Source: Nautilus pompilius (Eukaryota; Mollusca; Cephalopoda; Nautilida; Nautilidae). Taken from it: a DNA stretch of 64,000 nt. Positions 22,485 through 34,900 of the stretch are shown piece by piece. The notes under the pieces are model-generated. The model had not been told where the DNA came from. It did no database searches and worked only from the letters and a program-made list of their open reading frames with translations. The position numbers and the translations under genes are program-made. How positions within the stretch are numbered: position 1 is the stretch's first letter; every line of letters begins with the position of its first letter. The DNA lies in NCBI GenBank assembly GCA_018389105.1, contig JACATO010000598.1, positions 124,001 through 188,000 on the forward strand, read 5' to 3'.

Positions 22485-25421
22485 AACAGACGACGATGTA
22501 ACTATTTAACATACAGTGTTTGTTTCTTAAGTGTCAAGAAATCTCTGTCTAGCTAAATTCCGTCATATAATATTGACGGTAATTTCTGTTTTTAGCCTGC
22601 TTTATCTAAACGAATTACTTTAGTCAGGTTAGGGACTTCATTAAATATTCCATTTTTTTTTTTTATTATTATTAAAAAAAGATTTAATGTCCCTACAGGT
22701 TTAGAACCCCTTATCCGAAATTCTTGGGGGCGAAATGTGTTTCGGATTTCGGAATATAGATATACCGGCATAATCTGGTAGCTCACCCACTGGGCACAAG
22801 TTCATTTACAACATTATAACTGCATATGGATACATACGGCCTACAGGTGGTTTTATGCAATATTTTAAAATCATTTTGTGCATGAAAACATATGAAAAAG
22901 ATGCACATTTAACCATCAGAAAGGTAAGCTATCACTATGGTAGGCCTACAGGTACCGTAGGGGTAGTTGCAGGCCTTTCCGACATTTCCAAAGTATGTTC
23001 TCACCACCAACAGAGCAGAGAAATTATGGCGAGTCGCCGGGAACCACCTGGAATGATGAGGTCAGGGTGGGTCTTCGTGGCTACGCTCCACCGCCGCGCT
23101 GCTATTATTAATCCATCTCTCTTCAGTCCTGAGCTTTATTAACCAGTCTCTTCTCGTTCCGCTTTAATTTCGTCGAATACTGGCCAGTGTCGGTTTTACC
23201 CCACCCACCTCTTGTCACCGATCCGTATCAGCCTCATTTTCTGTCTCAGATCCTGGTGAGATGTAGTTCTGCTGGTGGATTCTCTTAACACCTGAACAGA
23301 GTTTCTTCCGCAGATGGACCAACTACGTCATTGAATTATAATTCTCCGAGAGCCAAATGGTTTGTGTTGTGTTCTGTTTCCTGAATGTAGTTTCGGCACT
23401 ATTATCTTGTGTTTAAATTGCATCTTGATGTCATCACTGATTTTTTGTTTGTTTTTCATTGTCTTAAGCGAACTCTCTCTGGTCAGCATCCCTGGCAGAG
23501 AGCATGAGGCCACTGTGGCTGATGTTTACCCGTAATGGCATGGGCGGGAAAGAGTTGGCGGGATAGATCTCCCTGAAAGACACCGGTTTTGAGGTTGATC
23601 GGTCCGATTGAGAGAGATTCTGTCGGGTATTTAAGAATCATCACTGGATTCGGCCCCGCACGCGCTGTTCTGCATAAAGTTGATCAATACTGGTGACACC
23701 GTTGAGTTGGCAAAACCTTGAAGGTCCACGTGCTCAGAATTTCAAAGCGCCACCTTACAATTTTAGGAGTTATCTCCCTTCCGGCCTAATTACTAAGTCC
23801 TGTGTTAATTTGTAGTAGAAAAATATAGCTATTCTCAAAACTCAAGTTGTTCGTAGACAGTTATTCGCCAGAAACCACCAGACCGTGTCGGCTCAGAGCG
23901 GCAATTCAGCGGTTAGCCCGACGAGGTCACTGGAAAAACATCGTCGAAACGGAAGTTCGTTGATGGAGTAGCGAGGTGGTCAGCTACCGGATTTTCAGCA
24001 CCACCCCCCCCTTCTCTCGTTGTCGGTTTTCTATATTTTGTGACGGCCTCATAAGCTTTGATGCCGTTTCTATCTCCGCCATCATTCGCAGTGACGGATC
24101 TGCCGGTAACCCTGTTCGCACAGTTCACCTTTGTTTTCTAACTTCATTTTGGAGGGATCGATTCTGTTTGCAAAAGCGAGTAACTATGGGTCCACCTACC
24201 TGTAGATTTAGCCAACAGGTACGCGAATTTTTTTTTTTTATTTTATTTTTTATTTTTCAAAGACCAGACCCAGATACCTCGCCATACGTTAGTGGATCGT
24301 TCCTAGTGCAGCCGGGGCGTCTTAACCCTCTCACCTCCAGGCATTCCGTACAGTTCTCGATCAGACGAGAAGTCGACAACTTCATCCCTTAAATGTGTTC
24401 GAGGAGGGTATTCGGTTGCATTCATTTGAGAGGGAGTTTATACCGGTCGAATGTAACATCCTTTGAACATCGGGGTGTGGGTCTCTGAACCCTGCCCCTG
24501 ATGGGTTTATTATCTCAAATCTCGTGCACGCGGGCTGCAGAAAACAAACAAAACGATTGGTCTGGAAACTTAACGTTGATAACGTCCATACACGAAATGT
24601 CCCTTCTTCCACCATAAACACCCTGGAATTCTTAGTTTGCGCAACAAAGTCTCTCAACTGTTGGTATAGTTTAGCGGTGACATGGAATCAATCATTCTCG
24701 AATTAACACTGTTCCCGTTAGCTACAGTTGCCACCGACTTATTCCACTCACGCCATTACTAGAATCGCTGCTGCCTCGCGTCCGAAATGTTTGTTTGTTT
24801 TGATAAATGTAATTACACCCCGAATAATTAGTGTACGGTTACTGGTTCCTTTTTTTCTTCCGTTGTTCAAATAATTAATACAATAACCAATTACGGTAGT
24901 TTATTGCAGAGGTTTTGTGAAAGCAATAGTTAGTTAAATACAAAACGTAGTAAAGCCAATTAGCACTGTAACACACTCAGTATTCCAGGTGTAGGACGTG
25001 ACGCTGTGAATATAACCACCCGTCGCTTAGGTTACCGAGGTTATCTCGCGTCTGAACACTTCACATGTATAACAACATCTCATTAGAACTCTTGGCTGGA
25101 AATAAAAACTATTGCTTCTGTACTTTCATATTTTTCTACATCCTTTTCGTACTCTAGCCACTTTTGGTTATCAAGATAAAATACAATATTTTTCAGGCTA
25201 TTCGGTTGTTGTTGTTTTTTTTTAATGAAACAAAGGGGATGATGATAAATCGTAATAGTTGCCACATCATCACAGGATGCTTTATCGTTGTCTCCCACCC
25301 ACCCCACCTTTTTGTTTTCGCACGTCATCCAAATGATTTGCTGCCATACAAACTCTCTACCACAACAATATTCTATCAACCGTGACCAGGTCTAGAGCAG
25401 CTAACATCTATGGATATACTA

Positions 25422-25470
25422 GGAGAGAGAGAGAGAGATGATGATGTCAGTACAGAGAGAGGGAGAGAGA
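25422..25470. repeat. GA-rich microsatellite
   Basis: Two GA runs separated by ATGATGTCAGTAC, about 400 bp upstream of the NACHT-WD start codon. Such purine tracts can act as GAGA-type promoter elements, but nothing here shows that. Confidence 0.6.
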
Positions 25471-25874
25471 TTAATAATCTGGACTGAACCAATGGAGTCG
25501 TTTTTTTTAAAAATTATTATTGACAATATTTTCGTTAGAATGGAGTTCCCAGTTAGCGCTGAAAAAAATTGATTTCTTTGTGGAGGTCGGATATCAGCAG
25601 AGTAAACAGTCGACAGAACCAGACCAACTGTCGTCTAGGTGCAAACAAAAACATTCCACAGATAAGGAAAGATAGGCAAACCAACCGAAGTGTAACGAGA
25701 TATGAAGTAATTTAAATGTCGTTTTCGAAAACGTGTCCCGACTAGTTATAGTTTATAAACTATATATAATTTACAGACCTTTCTTTTTAAGGGTATGGAG
25801 GTTTTGTTTCGAAGTTCCTAGATTCATCGTGCCCGGGTAAACTCTGAGACTAAGCCGATATTGTCAGCGTAAAC

Positions 25875-25948
25875 ATGGGGTGCGTTCCTGGCAAGATAAA
25901 CCAGGTGTCTGTCCTAGCAGAATCAGAACTGACAGTCTTGTTGTCCGG
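25875..25948 (+). CDS. NACHT-WD exon 1: MGC acylation signal
   Basis: ATG is in optimal context (AAACATGGGG). The 25 codons begin MGCVPGKINQ: Gly2 is the N-myristoylation acceptor and Cys3 a likely palmitoylation site, which together target proteins to membranes. The donor is GG|GTAAGT in phase 2. The next exon starts one base before its own ATG (C|ATG at 27865), exactly the base needed to complete a Gly codon, so the join is in frame. A shorter protein could in principle start at ATG 27866 instead. Confidence 0.7.
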
Positions 25949-28900
25949 GTAAGTTCTTAAAACGATAAATACATTAGTTTGTTAGATGAATAGCTGTCGG
26001 ACTATCATTTAATTTGGGCTAAGCTCGAGTGCGAGGGGCGCTTTCTGCCTAGGAAGGTTAGGTGCTGAGGCCTTTTTCCCCAAGATCGGTTTTTGGCTGG
26101 GGAAGCGATCACTCTAACGGGAGCTTGCTCCACACCGGGCTTCGGCCACCAACCCCACTCCCTTCTCCTCGGAGATACACACGCACCACTTACGCATTCA
26201 CCACCAAAAAGATTAAAAAAAAAAAAAAAGAAGCTCGAGTGCTTGGTGTAGACGCATCGAATTCTGACAGCCGTTCTGCCACAAAGTCCAGTTTTAGTTC
26301 AATCGACAGCAAATGTAGGGGGCAGACTGGACCTGAAATTTTGGGTCCGCTGCACCCTGCGGGCCGGCTGGGCTGGGATCTAATTCATCATGTCATAGCT
26401 AACCCGGAATCGGAAGCCAATCTTGTCGCCATGGAGCAGTTGGGAGGATCTATGTCTCGACCTAGATCACTTTTAATCAATACCCTTCACCTGGAACATA
26501 GCAAGCAAGCGGACGGAACGACAAGCAAGCCTCATGATGTTCATACAGGAACGTCAATATCCAAACAGCTCTAGCAACAGTGTTCCCGCCCGAATGCTCG
26601 AGATCAGATCTCCGCCAGATCCATTTCATCCAATGGAACTCATCAGGATATCTGGCAGATATCTATGGCGCCCAGGCCTTGTTCTCTGGACTATCATAGG
26701 CAGATATGCTGGATATGCTATATTCTAATGCACGAGACCAATTCGCAGACGGAGGAGGGAGGTAACGTGTTCTAATCATCCTCCGTCCATCTCTTCTGAT
26801 AAGAATCCAGCTTTGTTATGTCCGCGTCTACAGCTGGATTCCAGGCGGACCTTTTTAATGACATCTTGGGCTCTAGCAACTCCAAGACTTCTGTACCCGC
26901 GAATCTGAAGTATTCACACCCATGTCACATGATTTCCGCTGACAGCGGTCACTCTCCACTTTTCCAATATGAGTTGCGTCCCTTAGATGCGGGGCCGAAT
27001 CATTTGGTTTGTTAGCAGACTCCGTTTAAGGCCGATTCTCAAATTAAATGCTACTCTTCGTTTAAATAAGAAATAAATCAACCAACCAAAGAACATGGGA
27101 CTACATTTTTTTAAGTAGCGTCATCATACCTAACTTAGTTTGGTTGGCTTTTTTTTTTTTTTTTGGAAATTTTAAGACAATTTTCCGTGCGAAGACGCAT
27201 CCAGTGAACCTGAAAAATCTTTTAATTTCGTCACGGAGTGTTATTGTCACTTAAAACTAATTAGGGAGCTTGTCGGGGTTTCTAACTGAGCCTAAACATA
27301 TCGTAGAAGAACTAGCGATTCTGAGACACGGTGGGGATTACCGATCAGTCAGCGAACTCCTAGCCGAAGAAAGATCCAGGTGACAGGATTTACCCAACCG
27401 TGAAAATGCGAACTCTGGACTTTCTTGCCTGCTCTGTTGTCATGCACCCAACCGTAGCGCACTCTGAAGTGACACTTTAATGCGTACAAGCTAGCAACCA
27501 ATAGAACCTGTATAGATTTACCGTCCTTGACCTTGGAATAAGTACCCTGACTTCCGTATAATTATGGGCGTGTGATGAATAATTTCCTATGTCATCTTTC
27601 ACGAAGTACTGGTTTGGAAAGAATTACTGATAGTTTTTCGCAATAAGTGACATCAGAAGCGACTGAACAGATCAACTGACCACAAGCCGCCACCGCGCGT
27701 TTCTATGGTTACGGGTGTAACGTTCTGAGACTTCTACTTAATTTGACATCAGGAAAAGTAAAAGTCCTTGCCATTATTTTCATGGTACTCCGTGTAAAAG
27801 CAAATCATGATTATTTTCATTATGACTAATTAAGAATTGGTATCGTCTTTTTTTTTTTTTCCAGCATGCACCAAAAACCAAACGGTGCCTCGGAGAAAAG
27901 GGCCGATCCAGTCATCGAAGCATCGGAGTCGGGGAACGGTCCAGCAGCTAACGATCGGACCAAAAACCGGAATCCGAAAAAGGAGCCCCACAAGAAATGG
28001 AGGGCAACCAGAGCGAAAGACTCAATCTTAGTTAAGAAATTCCTCAGGTGCTTGAATGTGCCGGATATGAAGTTAGATACCCAGGTGAAAAACATTCTAC
28101 TGGGGAAAATATCCGTTGAGTGCCCCGCTACCGCCAAGACCGTGCGCATCTTCACCAGTAGTACATTCACGGGTACGTGACGGCCGCGCACTTATTCCTC
28201 TCTAGAAATGGGTCGGTTGATCTTTTGAAGTTTCTCTGAACTAATGCAGAAACTTTTGGACCTTTCTGGATAATCTACCTGTTAAATCTATCTTTTTTTG
28301 TTTTTTTAAACTCTTTCTAAAGCCTCGGTGTACTTTTAAAATAAGGACTCTATTCTTACTTGAATGATCCAGTGAAGATGCGGTCAAAGTCCACTCCACT
28401 ACTAATAGACCAGCAACTGATTATTTCTAGCATCCTTTTAGCTTTGTCACAGGCCGAACCTCGTCGGTCTTTGCTCTTATCGCGAATCGTCATTGCTACA
28501 GAAACGGGATGGTATTTAACAGGTGTTTTTTTTACCGAAACATCGATAACTTTACAACAACAGGTGGTAATGGAACTACTCGAGGAATTACAGCATATCA
28601 AATACCAGCAACATCCAGTAAATACGTTAAAACGGAACAGGAAGGAAAGTATGCTTATTGCTCTGGCTTTTCCTCTTAGCATCGCATCTTTCTGGAGTTC
28701 TTTGTCAGATATTCCACTAAACTCTAAACGAGTCGCATTTTAGATTATTCGCGTCAACCATCGCAGTTGCCCGGTTCTCGGGCTGTTTCAGATTATTCTA
28801 TGTTGAAAATGTCAAAATGGAAGCGACTAAGAACGTATGAAATAATATAAAACCTGAAGAAGGATGCACATCTCGAATCAAATCAACATTCTCATTACTA

Positions 28901-31900
28901 CAGGAAAGTTTTTGTTTTTGTTTTTTCTTTAAATTAAATATACAGGTATTTCGTCTTTCTTGCTGTTAATCAGTGAACTGTACTTTAATACTAACACATT
29001 CCTTCTTCTAAAATCTATTATTTAGATTTTTGTGCCGCGTGCAACGTATTTTTTTTGTTCTTTTGTAAAATCTTTACGCATGTATTGAAAAATTCTCCAG
29101 ATATATTACCAGTACAGCATTCCATGTTTGGTATGGCAGCAGCATCTGGTCTACTTCCGCTACCAAATATTTTGTATTGATTTACTTTTAGTACTACATT
29201 TGCATTTATATGATAAATACCGATCTTCCTCTCTCTCTCTCTCTCTACATCTCCATCTGTATATGGACGTTTAATAAGTCATCAATAAATAGTTTGATTT
29301 GAAATCCGAATGCCCCTTTACTCACGCCCACGAGATATTAACGATAAATGAATAGTTGTTTTTGTTTTTTGTTTTTTTTAAATTAACTACAACAGTTTAC
29401 CTTTAAACGATCATTGATTACAGTAACCCCTTCACATCTGGTTTATCATTTATATACCACTTCTTATTTTTGCGCATTAAAGTAGAGAGGGATGGAGGAG
29501 GAGAGAGAAATTCAAATTAACCACCATCGTCACTTGAGTTACCGTTGTCGATTTTATTATTGGTAGACACAAAACTCGAGAGGAACTATTTGATGGAGCG
29601 GACTTACCCGAGATTAAAGCAGTTCTGCCAAGGGAGAGGCTACGAGTTCCAGGTCGTTGATATGAGGTGGGGGATCCGCGACGAAGCGACAGACGACCAC
29701 ATGACCACCGAGCTGTGTCTGAAGGAGATAAAGCTCTGCCAGAAGCTGTCGACGGGCCCTAATTTTGTGGTACGCAGGCGTAAAGCTTAACCGATGACCG
29801 GATCGATCGTGTCCCGCACGGGCTGGAAGAGTATCTCTTCTAGAAAGGCGTTCAGCGGTTACCCCGAAACGCGTTTCCGGTCTGACCGCTTGGTCGAGCC
29901 AGATGGCGCTACACGGGGGACATTAGCAGCCTGAACCGGTTCTGTCCCTAGCGGGAAGAGGAGGAGGAAATGCCCCCGCATCTTCAAAACGCTTATTCGT
30001 TCGGACACAATGGCGCTTTGTGTTATGTTAATTACCCGGTCCCCGCTCGCGGCGCCTACCTTCTTGTCGTTAGCCAATTGTTATGCATTAGGGATGGCAT
30101 TCGTTGACTGGTCGGGCTGGGCCCCCTTTTCTCGAACAATCTCTCGTCTCCCCCCTCCCCTCTGCTAATAATCTTTTGGTTCGTCCTCTGATTCGCATCC
30201 TGGCTCCCGAATGGTTTTTAGTGGTAACCCTGGGGTTCTCTCACCCACCCCCTTAAAAAAAAAAAAAAAAATACTACCGCAGACGACATCTGCACCATCT
30301 GGCCCTTGATGTTCAGCTGTAGGATGGCAAGCAAACGGAGTCCGTATCGGTTGAGTTAGCTTTCCGCTGTAGCCGGCTCCGCAGAAGTGATGATATTCCG
30401 ACTATGAAACAAAAAACAAAATGGCTTCTTCGGCGGAGATACGAATATGGCGTTAAATTTTAAAGACGACATCCACGCAATGGCATTGCAGGGAAATTCG
30501 GGAGTTTCTGGAAGCCCCTTATAACCCATATAGCCTCATAATTTACCCGATGGACGGTGAATTAAAACGTTTTGCGACAAAAGATTTTAGATGGTTTTCA
30601 GACAGAAATGGTGCTGTTGATGGGGAGGTTTGTCTCCACATTAGCTGTTCCTTGTTATCTGTGATATAATGGGAAATCATACTGCTCAGGTCAACCTTTG
30701 GAAACTTTCATTTTCCCTCTTTAAAAATGTTTAGTTAAGTGTTTTTGTGTAGGGAACGGGTTGGTTATTCCCTCGTGATGTACATGCATCTGCTGTTAGT
30801 TAAATTTAATGCAAGTGCAGGATGATGAAATAGAAATCCAGTTGAACTGAACAGTTATAATTCAGCTCGTGCGCCTTGTGATTTTGGTACAACATCAGCA
30901 TATCGGTAATTTACTTTGGTTTCTTTTATGTGGAGGAATAATAATGCTAATGTTTGTTCCAGACTTTCCTTTCTCATAAGTATGGATATCGACCATGCCC
31001 AAGAGTCATCAATGCTAAGCTGTTCGAACGATTTCTCACTGCGATGGCAGATGAAAGTAAACAACTTCTGACTTGGTGAGTGTCATCGTCGTCTTCGACT
31101 TTAATGCACCTTTTCTGTCTGAAAATAAATGCCTGATTAATTGTGTAATATTGAAAACCAGGCAACCGAGTTTCTGAAAGTCCCTTTGATCTTGGGTGAT
31201 GGTTGGTGTATTCCCTAGTCTACCCCAACTGTATTATTTTAGTCTGGAAACGCTAACAGGGTAGGGAGAATGGTTGTCTGGCGACTGGAAAAGTTGGCTA
31301 TGAAAGAACTTACAAGGAGAGAGACAGGGTGCCGTGCAGAATAGGCTGATACAGAGATTGAACGCGCGCATCTGACCAGACCCAGTGAAGATTGAACTAC
31401 AATCGGCAAATGCCCAGATGCCGCACCAACTTATTGTCTGTCTTGGAGGATTGCAGTAAGATGACGTATCACGTTTCTCAGATATTCCTCCCTCCCTTCC
31501 TTGGGCTTTGAAATTTTTATTTTCCCATTAGTACCTGCTGCATATTTCCATTTGAAAAAAAATAGATGTTTTAAAAATATTGTAGAGTAATGCGTGCAAT
31601 AATTTAAAAAAAAACACAGGCATTGATTAAATGATACTTAAAACATTCTTCAGTTGGTATAAAAGAGACGACAATGCTGTGCCTCCACTTTACATCCTCC
31701 AGTCGGTCAGTGCTGTGTTTCCAGACTTTCAATGCAGGGAGGATGATGATAAGAGGAAAGAAGCAAGAAAAAAATGGTGGCAACAGAGCAACTTGATGCA
31801 CCAGGTTATTTGTTCTGCAGCCTTAGATTTGCTTGATAAAGAGGAAGCTAGACAGTTTCTGATGTCAGGTAGGAGAGTCTTCTGAGCCAGCTTGCATTTT

Positions 31901-34900
31901 GGTTTTTCAATTATGCTTTCAGCATCTATATAGGGGCTTTCAAATGAAGTCCAACCTACGATTTCCACCTTCCTATTTTCAGCCAGGTTTCATTTGAACA
32001 TCATTAGTATGTTAAAAACTGTTATGATCAATCAGAAATTTTCTTTACCTTCTCCAAAAATTTTCTAAACGTCTTTTGCTTTACATGTATTTCATTAAGT
32101 TGCAGCTACATAATCAAGTTATGATGTGCATATACTAATTAAAGCTGAATGATATGTAGTGAAGTAAGTGTTTTTGCTATGACACGCCAAACCAGTGTTC
32201 TACACTTTAATTTTCCTCCGGTCTTATACTGGGTTGTGACTGCTGCAGGTACACTGAAATCTTACAATCCATACCTGCTGATAATTAAGGAAAACATTCA
32301 GTGTGTAATGTTACAAAAGACTAATTCTCCACTCAGCCCTCGTGCAGGTTCTTATTATGAAGATTTTAGACCATGACAACTACATTGATTTTGTCATAAA
32401 GTCAAAATGGATTATGCTCATGTTTAGTCTCCTCTTTTTGCCTTTTTAAGGGAGTGACAGGTTTAAAGCATTGCATTATGGGACTTTTTAAAATAAAATT
32501 ATCAGTGAAAAGGTGCTTGTTTCAGATTCCAAGAGAGCCAGCCCGTTTCACATAGTCCAAAGGCACTATTAATAAAACTTGCTGTTAAAATAGCCTCTCT
32601 CCCACATAAATTTTTACAAAATAAATGAAATCTCCTTTTCTATAGTTACAGAGACAGAGATTACTGCTGGTATTTTGAATACAAAAAATGCAAAGAACCA
32701 TTGCTTGTGGTTTAAAAGGAATATTGTTAACATAGAAAATGAGGAGAAGAATGAAGAGCTTGCAAAATTTATTGGTAAGTATCACAGACTGGAAATGTTT
32801 CCAGTTAAAATGTAACTCCTTAATATTTTACCTTAAAGAAAGCAAAAATTGGAAGCACAGTACAATTTGAAAAAAATATGCCCCCATAAAAGTTATGAAA
32901 GTTTACCTTTAAAGAACATTTATTTAGCATGGCTTATGGGGATTCCAAGTGTCTGATTTTTTGTTTTGAACAGTGTCCATGATAAAAGTGCTTACACTTT
33001 CAAGTATATCGCTTGTTTTAGAATGTCTTGGAGAGCCTGACAAAGATAACGAGGCACAGACATTACTCAGAGATCTCAAGGATGATCGAATTATGTCCAT
33101 ACTCCCAGAAAGCAGCATTTTGTCATATGATATCCAGTGGTCTACAAAAGGTAAGCTTTTGTTGCTACTGTTGTTGGAACAACAGCAAAGATGGCAGTGT
33201 TCTTGTAAGAATTTTACTTTTTCAGTACTTACTATGATATATTTGTAGTAGAGATTTCCCAACACCTTGTAACAGACAAGCGATACTGTATGTTAACTGC
33301 TTAGTCAGTATTTGATTTTGGGTTTCTCGATATGTCGTCCAACAATAAAAGTGAACCTTATAACAGAGATTTCCATAGATATTTCATTTAAATCATTTTA
33401 ATAATTTTAGCTGAAGAGTCCATATATGTTTATAAAATTGAAGAAACATCTCAAGGTTATTTCTGAATATTTTTTCAAAAATGCTGGATGGGTATGTAAA
33501 AAAAAAACTTCTCTAAGGGTTAATTTCAAGCACATGACTTCTGACAGCACTACTTTTTCTGCTCTCACTTCAAAAGAACTCTAAAGCAGAAGATGGTGGT
33601 CTACAAAATATCATTATCAGGACATTTGACTATTTATGTACAATTGATAGGTTGCAACTTGTTGTTTTAGCATTGACAGCAGACCATAAATAGCAGTGAT
33701 GTAAGTTAAAACTGTGTGGATGTCAGGGTTCTGTTGAATACAGTCGTGGAATCAGTTAGACTGGTAATATTCTGCTCGCAGAAAGAGGCACTCCATTTAT
33801 TGCTTGCTTGCTTGTGTGGTGTTTGTTTTGATCAACAGGAGTGGATCCCAAAGAAAATCAACACAAAGTCTACATGATGAAGCTATGCAGAGATTTTGAG
33901 GATTGCATTGTGAAAATGATCAATGAAGCCATTGAACAGAGGGGAAAGACCAGCCTGGACAAACCTTTGTATGAAGAAATTATGCAGCATACTTTGTTCT
34001 GTCAGAAGAAATGTGAATCCTTTTCTGGACGACTCGATACAATGAAGGCACGGTTGATAAACTTCATTTATAATTGTCAACTGGTTCATTTGTTTGACTA
34101 GTTTTCACTATAGCCAGAATATGAATGTAATGTAGCTGTCAAAATTTGGTGCCCCTCCAAATATAGAGGGGGGGGCTAAAAATTTTCTTGAAATCTTCTA
34201 TTTTGCATGACCCAGTTTTGAAGATGCATTTAGGGGTAATGTTTTATATTTAAGGAAGGGGCATATGGGGTGTGAAACAACTTTGTTCACTAAAAATTAA
34301 GAAAACATTTCCCACAGTGCACCAATGCTGAACTTTAATAGAACTATTTTCAAATTTTTAGTGATGTAATGAGTGTATGTGCAAGTGTAAAGTTCGTGTA
34401 TCTCCAAAGAGAAGGGTGTTGGAGAGGCTGAAGCCTCTGGTGGAGCGAACTCTGTGTGAAGGCAGCAAAGCACCTCGTGTTGCTGGCTGAAAAATGACCA
34501 GAGTTAGGGACACCGAAGCGTCCAATGTTATGAGAAGCAAAAGCTTCAGTTGGAACGAACTCCATGGAGAAAGATCGCTTCCCCAGCCAAAAACCTCTTA
34601 GGAAAAAAAAAAAAAAAAAAAAGCCTTAACACCTCAGGTCTGTGCCTAATCTTCCTAGCCAGAGAAGCAGGCTGAGGGCAAAAAGCATCCCCTGCCCCCA
34701 CTCTTTTTGAGCAGGGGACTTTCCATCTTCAAAGCCTTACAGAGTACTCATCCCCTGCCCTCCAGGGCTGAATCCGAGTAGCCACACCCAAAAGGGCGGG
34801 GCACCTGGTCGGTACTCCAAATGGAAGGCTAAGGGCACGATGCTCCGTAGCCACATGTTTTTTTTTTTTTTTTAAGATACTACACTTTGATCATTTTGTT

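Larger units (their letters stand above)
19318..25874. other. Divergent intergenic spacer
   Basis: This separates the minus-strand CUB/LDLa gene from the plus-strand NACHT-WD gene, so both promoters should lie within it. Items seen: one candidate exon (20856-21008), a SINE fragment (21345-21500), a CT run (22461-22484), a short palindromic repeat (22712-22756) and a GA-rich stretch (25422-25470). I could not identify a TATA box or initiator with any confidence. Confidence 0.5.

Noticed and set aside
24319..24345. TTAACCCTCTCACC resembling a piggyBac tip
   Set aside because: No opposite-oriented partner end nearby.
26062..26574. 170-codon plus ORF
   Set aside because: It runs through the SINE and its poly(A) tail and across the target duplication, so it is a chance frame.
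28360..28743. 127-codon ORF in intron 2
   Set aside because: No splice signals, no motif, and the opposite strand is equally open.
31190..31440. Possible SINE in intron 4
   Set aside because: The blocks shared by the other SINE copies are absent.
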